Part shown: positions 1 to 6,504 of the stretch, in pieces
How the letters are laid out: each line of letters starts with the position of its first letter
How positions within the stretch are numbered: the first letter of the stretch is position 1
From: RGIG9041 sp045593905
GTDB lineage: Bacteria; Bacillota; Clostridia; Oscillospirales; QAKW01
Direction of reading: 5' to 3'
Assembly (NCBI GenBank): GCA_045593905.1
Contig: JAZNXL010000012.1
Location: 1 to 18,955 of the forward strand
DNA: 18,955 nucleotides
The notes under the pieces: generated by a model
What the model saw: only the letters and a program-made list of their open reading frames with translations
Told to the model about the DNA's origin: nothing
Databases searched by the model: none
Made by a program: the position numbers and the translations under genes

Positions 1-138
1 AAAGACGCGGTTTATGCTTGTCAGATGGCTGACATTGTAAACGGCAAAGGCGAAGGCAGATTTGACCCTGCCGGCACAGGCCTTCGCGCTGAAGCAAGCG
101 TAATATTTACAAAATTCCACCAAAATTATTTAAAATAA
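1..138 (+). CDS. C-terminal fragment of an SLH (S-layer homology) domain protein
   Basis: The window opens inside a reading frame (frame 1) that encodes 45 residues and stops with TAA at 136-138. The residues include QMADIVNGKGEGRFDPAG, then LRAEASVIFTKFHQNYL. This matches the end of an SLH repeat: an aliphatic/Gly segment, then G-x-G-x-F-x-P, then a short helix with RAE-A. SLH domains anchor surface proteins non-covalently to pyruvylated secondary wall polymers, so the full protein is probably a secreted surface protein with its SLH repeats at the C-terminus. The start and the functional N-terminal domain lie outside the window. Two tandem terminators follow at once, so this is the last gene of its unit. 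The SLH call is fairly sure; the function of the whole protein cannot be told. Confidence 0.75.
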   Translation, partial: KDAVYACQMADIVNGKGEGRFDPAGTGLRAEASVIFTKFHQNYLK

Positions 139-146
139 AAATAAAC

Positions 147-178
147 AAGGAACACAACTTTTGTTGTGTTCCTTCGTT
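147..178 (+). terminator. Intrinsic terminator after the SLH gene
   Basis: A near-perfect stem lies at 147-158 / 163-174 (AAGGAACACAAC against GTTGTGTTCCTT) with a TTTT loop. The T-rich stretch CGTTACTTTTT follows. It begins nine bases after the stop codon of the SLH-domain gene. Confidence 0.75.
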
Positions 179-196
179 ACTTTTTACTTATTACCT

Positions 197-223
197 AAAA
201 AACACCCAGAGGGGTGTTTTTTT
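197..223 (+). terminator. Second tandem terminator, symmetric
   Basis: AAAAAACACCC (197-207), loop AGAG, then GGGTGTTTTTT (212-222). A-tract and T-tract flank the GC stem, so it could work on both strands. It ends three bases before the -35 box of the next promoter and insulates that promoter from SLH-gene read-through. Almost the same stem sequence recurs at 9802-9827. Confidence 0.8.
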
Positions 224-225
224 AT

Positions 226-254
226 TTGACATAAATTTAAATAAGTTCTATAAT
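226..254 (+). promoter_or_regulatory. Perfect-consensus SigA promoter for the HAD/YitT operon
   Basis: TTGACA at 226-231 and TATAAT at 249-254, separated by exactly 17 bases. Transcription should start near 261. A Shine-Dalgarno-like AGGGG at 270-274 lies six bases before the ATG at 281. A full-consensus promoter suggests strong, largely constitutive transcription. Confidence 0.85.
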
Positions 255-280
255 ATAAAAAACTTAACTAGGGGTAAATT

Positions 281-988
281 ATGAAAGGCATTGTTTTTGA
301 TTTAGACAATACGTTATATGACAGATACGCAACAATAACCGCTATGATTGAGCGCAGTTGGGATAGGGTAAAGCCTTACATAAACCCAGGCTACGACCTT
401 AAAAAAGCGTGCGAGCACGCTTGCAGAACCGAGGCGCTTTATATAGATTGGCACGACTGGTACGACCACCTTGTTGACGAACACTTTTTTAATGCCGAAA
501 ATATACCCGACTACGAACAATTTAGCCACTTTGGATATATAGGCTTTACTTCGGTTGCTATAAACTTTGATGGCATACACGAATTTTTAGATGAGCTCAA
601 AGCACGCGGATATAAAATTGCAATACTCACAAACTGCGCCGACATTGACTACCAGCAAAAAAAGTTTGATTTACTTGGTATTTCGCACCACTTTGACCAG
701 ATTGTAATATCGGGGCAATACGCAACCGAAATGAGCGGTGACCCCAGAAACAAAGACTACATAAAACCTGCGCCCGCAATCTTTTTACACATGGCAAAGC
801 TTCTTGGCGAAAAACCCGAGGACCTTTACTATGTTGGCGATAACCCTGTAAACGACGTTATGGGCGCAATTAATTCGGGCTACAGGCCTATCTGGGTGCG
901 TTCGCGCTCACCCTGGAACATTGAAAATAAATATATGCCTGAGCTTTGCGTTGACAACGTAATGGAGATTTTAGATATAATTGACTAA
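281..988 (+). CDS. HAD-superfamily hydrolase (subfamily IA type phosphatase)
   Basis: This 235-residue soluble protein has all four HAD motifs. Motif I is FDLDNTLYD with nucleophile D7 and acid/base D9. Motif II is ILTNC with T117. Motif III is K162 in YIKPAP. Motif IV is VGDNPVND with D187 and D192, which bind Mg2+. The helical insert between motif I and II (about residues 15-100) is the C1 cap of subfamily I enzymes. Such enzymes are usually small-molecule phosphatases (sugar phosphates, nucleotides, phosphoglycolate); the substrate cannot be read from the sequence. ATG at 281 is preceded by AGGGG. The following membrane-protein gene starts inside this gene's last codons, so the two are translationally coupled. 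The family is certain, the substrate unknown. Confidence 0.9.
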   Translation: MKGIVFDLDNTLYDRYATITAMIERSWDRVKPYINPGYDLKKACEHACRTEALYIDWHDWYDHLVDEHFFNAENIPDYEQFSHFGYIGFTSVAINFDGIHEFLDELKARGYKIAILTNCADIDYQQKKFDLLGISHHFDQIVISGQYATEMSGDPRNKDYIKPAPAIFLHMAKLLGEKPEDLYYVGDNPVNDVMGAINSGYRPIWVRSRSPWNIENKYMPELCVDNVMEILDIID

Positions 989-1577
989 GATAAAGCTTAA
1001 AATCAAAAACTGCGTGGTTATATTTTTGGCATCAGCCCTGCAGGCGTTTGCAATCTACAATATCCACGAGGTCAGCAAAATAACCGAGGGCGGTATATTT
1101 GGACTTACGCTTTTATTAAAGCATTGGCTTAACATATCACCCGCTCTATCGAGCATTGTACTTACTGCGATATGCTTTTTTATAGGCTGGCGCACACTCG
1201 GTCACAGTTTTATTTGCTACTCGGCCGTTGCGGCGGTAGGCTATTCGGCAAGTTACGCAATATGCGAAAGGTTTAGTCCGCTTTGCCCTGCGCTTGCAGA
1301 TTTGCCGCTGCTTTCGGCTATTATCGGCGCTGTTTTTATTGGTATTGGTGCAGGGCTTTGTGTTCGCATGGGCGGTGCTACAAGCGGCGATGACGCGCTT
1401 GCAATGAGCCTTTCAAAGCTTACCAAAGCACCTATTTCGCGCATATACCTTATAAGCGATATTACGGTTATGCTATTATCGCTTTCGTACATCTCGCCTG
1501 TCAGAATTTTGTACTCGCTTATAACAGTTGTGCTATCGGGACAAATTATTGGACTAATACAAAAAAGAGAGCCATAA
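981..1577 (+). CDS. Short YitT-family (DUF161) membrane protein
   Basis: 198 residues, very hydrophobic, with about six predicted membrane segments (roughly residues 11-30, 36-50, 54-73, 77-95, 108-135, 150-190). The segment HEVSKITEGGIFGLTLLL near the N-terminus and the small-residue-rich GIGAGLCVRMGGATSGDD region are typical of the YitT/YczE membrane domain. Full-length YitT proteins carry a cytosolic DUF2179 domain of about 80 residues after the membrane part. Here the protein ends right after the last membrane segment (LIQKREP), so that domain is missing. Function of the family is not established; transport has been suggested. The start is TTG at 981, overlapping the HAD gene by 8 bases, with GGAG at 964-967 as a rather distant ribosome site. 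The stop codon lies in the loop of the terminator hairpin. Confidence 0.75.
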   Translation: MTKIKLKIKNCVVIFLASALQAFAIYNIHEVSKITEGGIFGLTLLLKHWLNISPALSSIVLTAICFFIGWRTLGHSFICYSAVAAVGYSASYAICERFSPLCPALADLPLLSAIIGAVFIGIGAGLCVRMGGATSGDDALAMSLSKLTKAPISRIYLISDITVMLLSLSYISPVRILYSLITVVLSGQIIGLIQKREP

Positions 1578-1588
1578 GGCTCTCTTTT
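1563..1588. terminator. Bidirectional terminator between convergent yitT-like and GNAT genes
   Basis: AAAAGAGAGCC (1563-1573), loop ATAA, GGCTCTCTTTT (1578-1588). Both strands end the stem with a U run. The TAA stop of the plus-strand gene (1575-1577) forms the loop, and the stop of the minus-strand gene (1587-1589) overlaps the other end, so one hairpin serves both genes. Confidence 0.85.
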
Positions 1589-2090
1589 ATAATTTAATAA
1601 AGTAAACGTTTCGAAGGTAGTGACCTGCGCGGATAATTGTAGCACCGCACTGCATACCGAGTTTTTTAAGTGAGGTGTTGCTCGGCGTGTTTTGGGGGTG
1701 CGCCGTTGCAACAAGGTACTCAAAGCCGTTTTGTTTTGCAATTTTTAAAATTTCGGTATTAATAAGGTGCATAAGGTTGTTACCGCGAAACTCGGGCAGT
1801 GTCATACAAACGCCAAGCTCGGCAATACGCTTTGTTTTATCAAGGCCGATTGGCTCTAAAAGTTCTTCAAACTCGGCGTAATTTGTATCGTAAAGCGACA
1901 TTGCAACAAGTGTATCACCACAAAACGCGCCGTATGCGTTAAGGGTGCTGGTTTTAGCAAACATATTATCAATAGCCTCATCGGTAAACGGCATAAACAT
2001 ATCGGGGTTTGTAAGGTTTTTGGTTATAACCTGTGTTAAATGCTTTATACCATCTGTATTTTGTTTTGTAAGTTTTTTAATAGTAAACAT
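1587..2090 (-). CDS. GNAT-family N-acetyltransferase
   Basis: 167 residues. The central part, AELGVCMTLPEFRGNNLM (residues 90-106), fits GNAT motif A: the beta-4 strand followed by the pyrophosphate-binding turn, here R102-G-N-N-L-M in a degenerate Q/RxxGxG/A form. HPQNTPSNTSLKKLGM (131-146) fits motif B, where the Asn and the helix after it contact acetyl-CoA. The N-terminus (MFTIKKLTKQNTDGI) is the usual first strand of the fold, which supports this start. The acceptor substrate is unknown. The gene stands alone on the minus strand, ends in the shared hairpin at 1563-1588, and has its own promoter whose -10 box lies only six bases before the ATG. There is no Shine-Dalgarno sequence, so the mRNA is probably leaderless. 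Confidence 0.85.
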   Translation of the reverse strand: MFTIKKLTKQNTDGIKHLTQVITKNLTNPDMFMPFTDEAIDNMFAKTSTLNAYGAFCGDTLVAMSLYDTNYAEFEELLEPIGLDKTKRIAELGVCMTLPEFRGNNLMHLINTEILKIAKQNGFEYLVATAHPQNTPSNTSLKKLGMQCGATIIRAGHYLRNVYFIKL

Positions 2091-2096
2091 AAATTA

Positions 2097-2124
2097 ATTA
2101 TACAATTACAAAAAATAAAGTCAA
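2097..2124 (-). promoter_or_regulatory. Promoter of the GNAT gene, implying a leaderless mRNA
   Basis: On the minus strand TTGACT (2119-2124) and TATAAT (2097-2102) are spaced by 16 bases. The -10 box ends six bases before the ATG (2088-2090), so transcription would start at or within a base or two of the A of the start codon. Confidence 0.65.
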
Positions 2125-2128
2125 CATA

Positions 2129-2162
2129 AAAAAATCACGGAGTAAAAACTCCGTGATTTTTT
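2129..2162 (-). terminator. Terminator of the DUF378 gene
   Basis: Perfect 13-base-pair stem 2131-2143 / 2148-2160 (AAAATCACGGAGT against ACTCCGTGATTTT) with an AAAA loop on the plus strand. Read on the minus strand it ends in a run of seven T (2129-2134 and flank). It directly follows the stop codon at 2161-2163, and the -35 box of the next gene starts a few bases beyond it. Confidence 0.85.
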
Positions 2163-2364
2163 AGTCGTTATGGGGTACAAATCTTTTAAATAATACCGAT
2201 ATTGTCCAAAGACCTGCAAGGCCTACAATCGTAAAGATTATACGGCTTAAAAGCGCGTCCTGTCCGCCAAAAATAAAGCCGACAATATCGAATTTAAAAA
2301 GACCGATGCTTCCCCAGTTAATCGCACCGATTACAGTAAGTGCAACTGCGATTTTGTCTAACAT
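2161..2364 (-). CDS. DUF378 small membrane protein
   Basis: 67 residues from the ATG at 2364. Two hydrophobic helices (about residues 4-25 and 38-58) are joined by a short loop. MLDKIAVALTVIGAINWGSIGLF is the hallmark N-terminus of DUF378 proteins, with the conserved INWG-x-xGLF segment at the end of helix 1. The function of this small two-helix family is unknown; it is widespread in Firmicutes. An in-frame TTG at 2382 would add six residues, but GGAG at 2372-2375 sits eight bases before the ATG and overlaps that extension, so ATG 2364 is preferred. The gene is monocistronic, with its own terminator, and is divergent from the plus-strand membrane-protein gene at 2523. Its promoter is not clear: a weak GTGACA / TATTAA pair lies in the intergenic space. 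Confidence 0.85.
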   Translation of the reverse strand: MLDKIAVALTVIGAINWGSIGLFKFDIVGFIFGGQDALLSRIIFTIVGLAGLWTISVLFKRFVPHND

Positions 2365-2481
2365 AATATTTACTCCAATCAATAAAATTTTTAATATGTT
2401 ACGCTACTATTATTGTCACTGTTAGCGCAGGTTATTCAAAAAAATAAAATTTTTAAAACTATTTAAAAACGCACCGCGTTA

Positions 2482-2490
2482 TGTTATACT
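2482..2490 (+). promoter_or_regulatory. Extended -10 promoter for the PLAT-like protein / lipoprotein pair
   Basis: TGTTATACT fits an extended -10 element (TG-n-TATACT). No good -35 is visible 17 bases upstream, which is usual for extended -10 promoters. Transcription would begin near 2497, ahead of the GGAGG at 2510-2514. Two further TATAAT copies at 2492-2497 and 2499-2504 are possible -10 boxes, but they would start the RNA too close to the ribosome site. Confidence 0.45.
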
Positions 2491-2522
2491 TTATAATGTA
2501 TAATTTTGCGGAGGATATTTTT

Positions 2523-4019
2523 TTGAAAAAATTTATCGAGAGAATAAAAGACCTGCATTACAGACGAAGACTTTTAAAGTGGGTTTTAATAAATATTAAG
2601 CTTGCGTGGCGCAAGATGGTGCGCTTTTTTAAAGGTGATGCGTTTTTAAGCTTTGTAAAAAGCACACCTGTAATTATCTGCTATATTGCAATTGGTGTTA
2701 TTGTGCTAACCTCTGTTGGTACCGTTTGCTTTGAAAAGTTTGCATACCCTGTTTTTGACCCTAGCAAAAAAACAATTTCGGCGCTTTCGGGTATTGCAAA
2801 CAAAAACAGCGAGGTTGCTCAAACATTAAAAATGCTCGGCTCGTCAGACAAGCTCCAAATTTCGCTTGCGACCGATAACGAAAAGGTGTTTAACAAAAAG
2901 GGTGTTGACCTTGACAATGGCAACCTAAACCTGCTTATTACCTTTTTAGACGGTAAAAAACAAGAGTATCCGCTGATAAACAACAAGTACGATACCTTCG
3001 AGGCGGGTGCTACCGACCTGTTTACAATAACACTGCCAAGCGGTAAAACGGTGTTTGATATTGCCGAGTACCGACTTATAATATTACCCGGAATTAATAA
3101 TAAATACGACGACTGGCACTGTAAATGGGCGCGTGTTTACTTTTTACTTGGCGGCGAGCCTGTGCTTGTTGCAAAAGAAAGCTGGAAGGACAGCGCGGTG
3201 TTTGGCTCGGGCGATAGCGCAATAAAGCAGTCGCAGCTTACACCTGTTGCAAAAGACACCACAATATTCAAGCGCTCAAACGAGCTTTTTGACTACTTTT
3301 TAAAGCTTAACAAAAGCGGTATTGACGCCGACGAGCTTGCAAAGCTAAAAGAAAAAACACTTGATGCGGTAGGCATTAACTCGGGGCGTGTGCTTTGTGT
3401 TGATATTGAAACAGTTAACATTGAGGGTCAAAACAACATTTTAACCTATTACACAAAAGGCGTTGAAATTTCAGAGTACGACTCGCTCGATTATGACGGG
3501 CTTTTAAACCTTGAGCTTAGCTTTTACACACCGCTCAAAAACGGAAGTTACAACTATACAGTAGAGCTCGACACACTCGGCACCGACGACTTTGAGCTCG
3601 GCTCGACCTCGCAGTTTAAGATTGAACTGCCCGAGGGGCTTACTGTGTTTGACATAAGCCGCGCCGTTTTAAAGACCGATAACCCCTACGATGCGTGGTC
3701 GCCAAGGTTTGTGCGCGTATACGTTGAAACCGACTACAAAGAAAAGCTTGAGATAGCACGAATTACCGACGCGATTTTAACATCGACATATTCAACCCCT
3801 GTTTTTTATAAAAACCTTATAGACGGCGGTGTTGAGCTTGACCTGTCATCATCATTTTGCATTTCAAATGCGCAAAGAAAAGCGCTCGAGCAAAAAAACG
3901 GTTATTCATTTAAATCGCGCATAGGCGATATGTACTACAAGCTTCAAAGCTTTTACAGCCGACAAAACGCGTTTTTTGATATTGCAGTAGATATTTACAC
4001 AAAAACAACAAAGGAGTAA
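2523..4019 (+). CDS. Single-pass membrane protein with two PLAT-like repeats
   Basis: 498 residues from TTG 2523. GGAGG at 2510-2514 sits eight bases before this TTG; the upstream in-frame ATG at 2481 overlaps the promoter and is not used. A very basic N-terminal stretch (residues 1-46, with RRRLLKW) precedes one membrane helix (about 49-70), so the rest should be outside the cell. Two extracellular repeats (about 132-222 and 325-418) share F-E-x-G-A/S-T-x-x-F-x-I-x-L-P (159-172 and 357-370), then V-F-D-I (178-180, 376-378), then W-x6-V-Y (W198-Y206, W392-Y400). The spacing is equal inside the blocks. This resembles the PLAT/LH2 beta-sandwich pattern, but the assignment is tentative. No catalytic motif is seen. 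The stop codon is four bases before the lipoprotein gene, so the two probably work together at the cell surface. Confidence 0.7.
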   Translation: MKKFIERIKDLHYRRRLLKWVLINIKLAWRKMVRFFKGDAFLSFVKSTPVIICYIAIGVIVLTSVGTVCFEKFAYPVFDPSKKTISALSGIANKNSEVAQTLKMLGSSDKLQISLATDNEKVFNKKGVDLDNGNLNLLITFLDGKKQEYPLINNKYDTFEAGATDLFTITLPSGKTVFDIAEYRLIILPGINNKYDDWHCKWARVYFLLGGEPVLVAKESWKDSAVFGSGDSAIKQSQLTPVAKDTTIFKRSNELFDYFLKLNKSGIDADELAKLKEKTLDAVGINSGRVLCVDIETVNIEGQNNILTYYTKGVEISEYDSLDYDGLLNLELSFYTPLKNGSYNYTVELDTLGTDDFELGSTSQFKIELPEGLTVFDISRAVLKTDNPYDAWSPRFVRVYVETDYKEKLEIARITDAILTSTYSTPVFYKNLIDGGVELDLSSSFCISNAQRKALEQKNGYSFKSRIGDMYYKLQSFYSRQNAFFDIAVDIYTKTTKE

Positions 4020-4023
4020 CGGC

Positions 4024-4785
4024 GTGAAAAGGTTAATAGTTTTAATTTTGATTTGCTTAACTTTGTTAATGTGCGGGTGCAACAATACCGATGTTAAAAT
4101 AACAGGCACCGATACCGAGGTTACATCAAAGTTTCAAAATATGCTCGAGCTTGAAAAAAGCGTGTTTTTGGGTAAGGTTTTAAGCATTAAAACCGAGGAC
4201 GCAGTTTTAACCAAGTACAACGTTGATATTTCAAAATACACAGTATACACTGTTGAGGTTTTAGATAGTATTGACGGCTACACACCAAAAAAAGAGGTGC
4301 TTGTGTACCACCTTGGAACAACCGAGCAGTACCCCTCGCGCCTTGCTATTGAAAAAAACGAGCAGTATATTTTTGATGCTGAAATGTGGGTACACGGCGA
4401 CAAGCTGATATATCTGCTCTCGCCATTTACCGTATCTTATCCCAAGCTTGATGCATCAAACAGAGTTACTATTGCAACAAGCAAGACCGAGGCGCTCGAC
4501 GTTTGCACCTTTGAACAATACAAAGAGCAGTTTAAAGATGCAAAAGCCGATGTTTTAAAAGCATATCCCGATTTTTATGACGAGCAAACTGTTTTAAAAA
4601 GATACGTTGATATGTTTGAAATAATAGCGCAAAAAAATCTTAACAAAGGCTTTTACAAAGACGGCGGGTTTGAGTTTGTGCCAAGCGACGAGTTTATTGA
4701 TATAACAAAAAACACCTCAAACGAATATTTAGAAAAAGTTAAAAACGCCGCCACCCTCGACGAGTTAAAAGAAATACTTAAATAA
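4024..4785 (+). CDS. Putative lipoprotein of unknown function
   Basis: 253 residues, starting with GTG at 4024, seven bases after AAGGAG (4011-4016), which overlaps the end of the previous gene. The N-terminus MKRLIVLILICLTLLMCGCNN is a lipoprotein signal peptide: basic start, hydrophobic core, and a lipobox ending in G-C with C19 as the likely lipidated residue. The mature part is a soluble domain with alternating beta-like segments (VFLGKVLSIKTEDAV, YTVYTVEVLDSI, KEVLVYHLG, QYIFDAEMW), loosely like small NTR/OB-type barrels. I do not recognise the family. The last 80 residues are helical and charged. The gene is cotranscribed with the PLAT-like membrane protein before it, and a hairpin ends the unit at once. 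Confidence 0.7.
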   Translation: MKRLIVLILICLTLLMCGCNNTDVKITGTDTEVTSKFQNMLELEKSVFLGKVLSIKTEDAVLTKYNVDISKYTVYTVEVLDSIDGYTPKKEVLVYHLGTTEQYPSRLAIEKNEQYIFDAEMWVHGDKLIYLLSPFTVSYPKLDASNRVTIATSKTEALDVCTFEQYKEQFKDAKADVLKAYPDFYDEQTVLKRYVDMFEIIAQKNLNKGFYKDGGFEFVPSDEFIDITKNTSNEYLEKVKNAATLDELKEILK

Positions 4786-4810
4786 AAAAAGACCCTGTTG
4801 GGTCTTTTTT
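4784..4810. terminator. Bidirectional terminator between the lipoprotein gene and aroQ
   Basis: AAAAAAGACCC (to 4795), loop TGTT, GGGTCTTTTTT (4800-4810). It overlaps the stop codons of both convergent genes (4783-4785 plus strand, 4809-4811 minus strand). Confidence 0.85.
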
Positions 4811-5231
4811 ATTTTAATAAATATTCACACGCTTCAATATAACCTAAAAAGCCTTTGCCCATAACGGTTGTTACGCAAACATCGGTAAGGTATGAAAAGT
4901 GTCTGAATTTTTCGCGCTTGGTAATGTCTGAAATATGTACCTCGGCGGTGGGGACTTCGCTTGCCGATATTGCATCGGCAATGGCAACGCTTGTGTGAGT
5001 ATAACCGCCCGCGTTTAAAACAATGCCGTCAAACACGCCGCGCGCAGCTTGAATTTTATCAATAATATCGCCCTCGTGGTTTGACTGATAAAACGAAAGC
5101 TCAGCCTTGCCCGAAAGCTCGGTTTTTATATACTCTAAAAGGTCGGTATAAGTCTTTGTGCCGTAAATTTCGGGCTGACGAAGACCTAACATATTAAGGT
5201 TAGGTCCGTTTATAATTAAAAGTTTTTTCAT
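4809..5231 (-). CDS. aroQ: Type II 3-dehydroquinate dehydratase
   Basis: 140 residues, the normal length of the small dodecameric type II enzyme. It removes water from 3-dehydroquinate to give 3-dehydroshikimate, the third step of the shikimate pathway. All family motifs are present: NGPNLNMLGLR (8-18) with catalytic Y23 just after it, QSNHEG (49-54), NAGGYTHTSVA (73-83), and EVHISDITKREKFR (97-110) with catalytic H99 and R106. ATG at 5231 is preceded by GGAG seven bases upstream, inside the end of the lipid-kinase gene, and the two genes are only one base apart. It is the only shikimate step not encoded in the large aromatic operon at 9829-17284, and it is needed to complete the pathway in this window. 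Confidence 0.96.
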   Translation of the reverse strand: MKKLLIINGPNLNMLGLRQPEIYGTKTYTDLLEYIKTELSGKAELSFYQSNHEGDIIDKIQAARGVFDGIVLNAGGYTHTSVAIADAISASEVPTAEVHISDITKREKFRHFSYLTDVCVTTVMGKGFLGYIEACEYLLK

Positions 5232-5232
5232 A

Positions 5233-6093
5233 CTAATTCTCCATAGTAATCTTTACAGCGTTTGGAATAATATTTATATCGGCAGTGGTGGTATCCCACA
5301 CCTCGCCATCGGCGCATATTTTTGAAATGCCGTCAATTACAACACGTTTGCACTTTGCAAAAACAACGTACTTTTTAAACGACGGTATAGGCTGGTGTGT
5401 TTTTGGGTCAATATGTAAGCCTTTTTTGTATTTTAAAACAAGCGATAAAAACTTAAGGCGCGAAACCTTTTTAACAATTAAAAGGTCAATAAGACCGTCG
5501 GTTATATCAGATACCGGCGCGCACTTGAAACCGCCGCCGTAATAAATTCCGTTTGCGGCAACTGCCAAAAGACTGTCACCCGAAAACTTATGCTCTATAT
5601 CGTTTTGGTCGGTATAAGTAACGTCGATATGTCGTCCGAACTTTTTAAAAAGCACCGAGAACACGCCGAGTACATACGCAAGCGAACCCGACACAAGCGG
5701 GAGTTTTTTATACTGTGCCGCCTTTAGCACAACGTCAAGGTCAAAGCCGGTATTTACCGCGTTCATAGCGCATCTGCCGTTTACCGTTAAAACATCGGTC
5801 ATAACGCCCTCGTTTTGCGTTTGCATTGTGCGTAAAAGGTCGTTGCCTGTGCCAACCGGTATTATTGAAAACGAAGCGGTGCCGTTTGCCGACACAATTC
5901 CGTTTACAACCTCGTTAACTGTGCCGTCACCGCCGCAAACAACAAAATGCAGGTTGTCGGTCTCGGCTTCGATTGTTGTTTTTACAAACTCGGCAGCATC
6001 ACCCTTTGCCTTGGTTATGTATGAATTTTCGCAAACATACTTTAACGCCTCACCCTGACCTGCGGCTGGGTTTAATATGTATATTGTTTTCAT
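5233..6093 (-). CDS. Diacylglycerol/lipid kinase family protein (DagK/YegS/BmrU type)
   Basis: 286 residues, the usual length for bacterial soluble lipid kinases. The N-terminal nucleotide domain carries NPAAGQG (8-14), GGDGTVNEVVNG (54-65) and IIPVGTGND (78-86), which bind ATP-Mg. The C-terminal beta-sandwich contains GGGFKCAPVSDITDGLIDLLIV (about 186-207) and the ADGE motif (261-264). Family members phosphorylate diacylglycerol (DgkB) or related lipids with ATP at the inner face of the membrane; the exact lipid is not readable here. ATG at 6093 has GGGGA eight bases upstream. The gene is followed after one base by aroQ, with which it shares a transcript. I find no convincing promoter between it and the L28 terminator. 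Confidence 0.9.
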   Translation of the reverse strand: MKTIYILNPAAGQGEALKYVCENSYITKAKGDAAEFVKTTIEAETDNLHFVVCGGDGTVNEVVNGIVSANGTASFSIIPVGTGNDLLRTMQTQNEGVMTDVLTVNGRCAMNAVNTGFDLDVVLKAAQYKKLPLVSGSLAYVLGVFSVLFKKFGRHIDVTYTDQNDIEHKFSGDSLLAVAANGIYYGGGFKCAPVSDITDGLIDLLIVKKVSRLKFLSLVLKYKKGLHIDPKTHQPIPSFKKYVVFAKCKRVVIDGISKICADGEVWDTTTADINIIPNAVKITMEN

Positions 6094-6121
6094 TAAATAA
6101 TCCCCTAAAATTAATTGCCTA

Positions 6122-6152
6122 AAAAAAATAGCGTGATGCTAAGACATCACGC
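6122..6152 (-). terminator. Terminator of the L28 gene
   Basis: Eight-base-pair stem GCGTGATG (6131-6138) / CATCACGC (6145-6152), followed on the minus strand by TA and a run of eight T. It lies about 16 bases beyond the L28 stop codon and about 30 bases before the lipid-kinase gene. Confidence 0.75.
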
Positions 6153-6168
6153 CGAACATATTGTAAGA

Positions 6169-6357
6169 TTACACAGCTCTTTGAACCTTGCCGGAACGGA
6201 GGCATCTTGTGCAAACATAAATATGCTTAGGTGTTCCGTTGACTACGGCTTTTACACGTTTAACGTTGGGTTTATAAGCTCTGTTGCTTCTTCTGTGTGA
6301 GTGAGACACTTGATTTCCGAAAACAACACCCTTACCACATACATCGCATTTTGCCAT
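6169..6357 (-). CDS. rpmB: 50S ribosomal protein L28
   Basis: 62 residues, the standard bacterial length. MAKCDVCGKGVVFGNQVSHSHRR is the conserved L28 N-terminus, followed by the basic RRSNRAYKPNVKRVKA stretch that binds 23S rRNA. Two Cys pairs (C4/C7 and C49/C52) mark the zinc-binding (C+) form; zinc-free paralogues lack them. ATG at 6357 is preceded by a very strong ribosome site, GGGAGGTG. The gene has a good promoter and its own terminator, as expected for a highly expressed ribosomal protein. It is divergent from hprK. Confidence 0.97.
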   Translation of the reverse strand: MAKCDVCGKGVVFGNQVSHSHRRSNRAYKPNVKRVKAVVNGTPKHIYVCTRCLRSGKVQRAV

Positions 6358-6390
6358 GAGTATACACCTCCCTTAATTTTTACAAAGTGT

Positions 6391-6419
6391 ATTGTACCAC
6401 ACCGAAATATAAATTGCAA
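6391..6419 (-). promoter_or_regulatory. Promoter of rpmB
   Basis: On the minus strand TTGCAA (6414-6419), 17-base spacer, TACAAT (6391-6396). TG one base before the -10 makes an extended -10 element. It is back to back with the hprK promoter, with only 26 bases between the two -35 boxes. Confidence 0.75.
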
Positions 6420-6445
6420 GAGTTTTTATTAAATTTTTATTTTTG

Positions 6446-6474
6446 TTGAATATCAGTGTGTAATTTGTTATAAT
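6446..6474 (+). promoter_or_regulatory. Promoter of the hprK-glcK-oxidoreductase operon
   Basis: TTGAAT (6446-6451), 17-base spacer, TATAAT (6469-6474), with TG one base before the -10 (extended -10). Transcription should start near 6481. GAGG at 6494-6497 is the ribosome site for the ATG at 6505. I see no catabolite-responsive element (cre) matching its consensus. Confidence 0.75.
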
Positions 6475-6504
6475 TGAACAAGAATATTTAAGTGAGGTAT
6501 AGTT

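Noticed and set aside
2402..2427. Inverted repeat CGCTA...TAGCG in the divergent region between the DUF378 gene and the membrane-protein gene, considered as an operator.
   Set aside because: Only five base pairs with a 16-base spacer; such repeats are expected by chance and no regulator gene is adjacent.
2481..2522. In-frame ATG codons at 2481 and 2496 as starts of the PLAT-like protein.
   Set aside because: They overlap the promoter -10 elements and have no ribosome site, while TTG 2523 has GGAGG at eight bases and begins a normal basic, membrane-anchored N-terminus.
6421..6504. A catabolite-responsive element (cre) at the hprK promoter.
   Set aside because: No stretch fits the TGWAANCGNTNWCA consensus closely enough to report.
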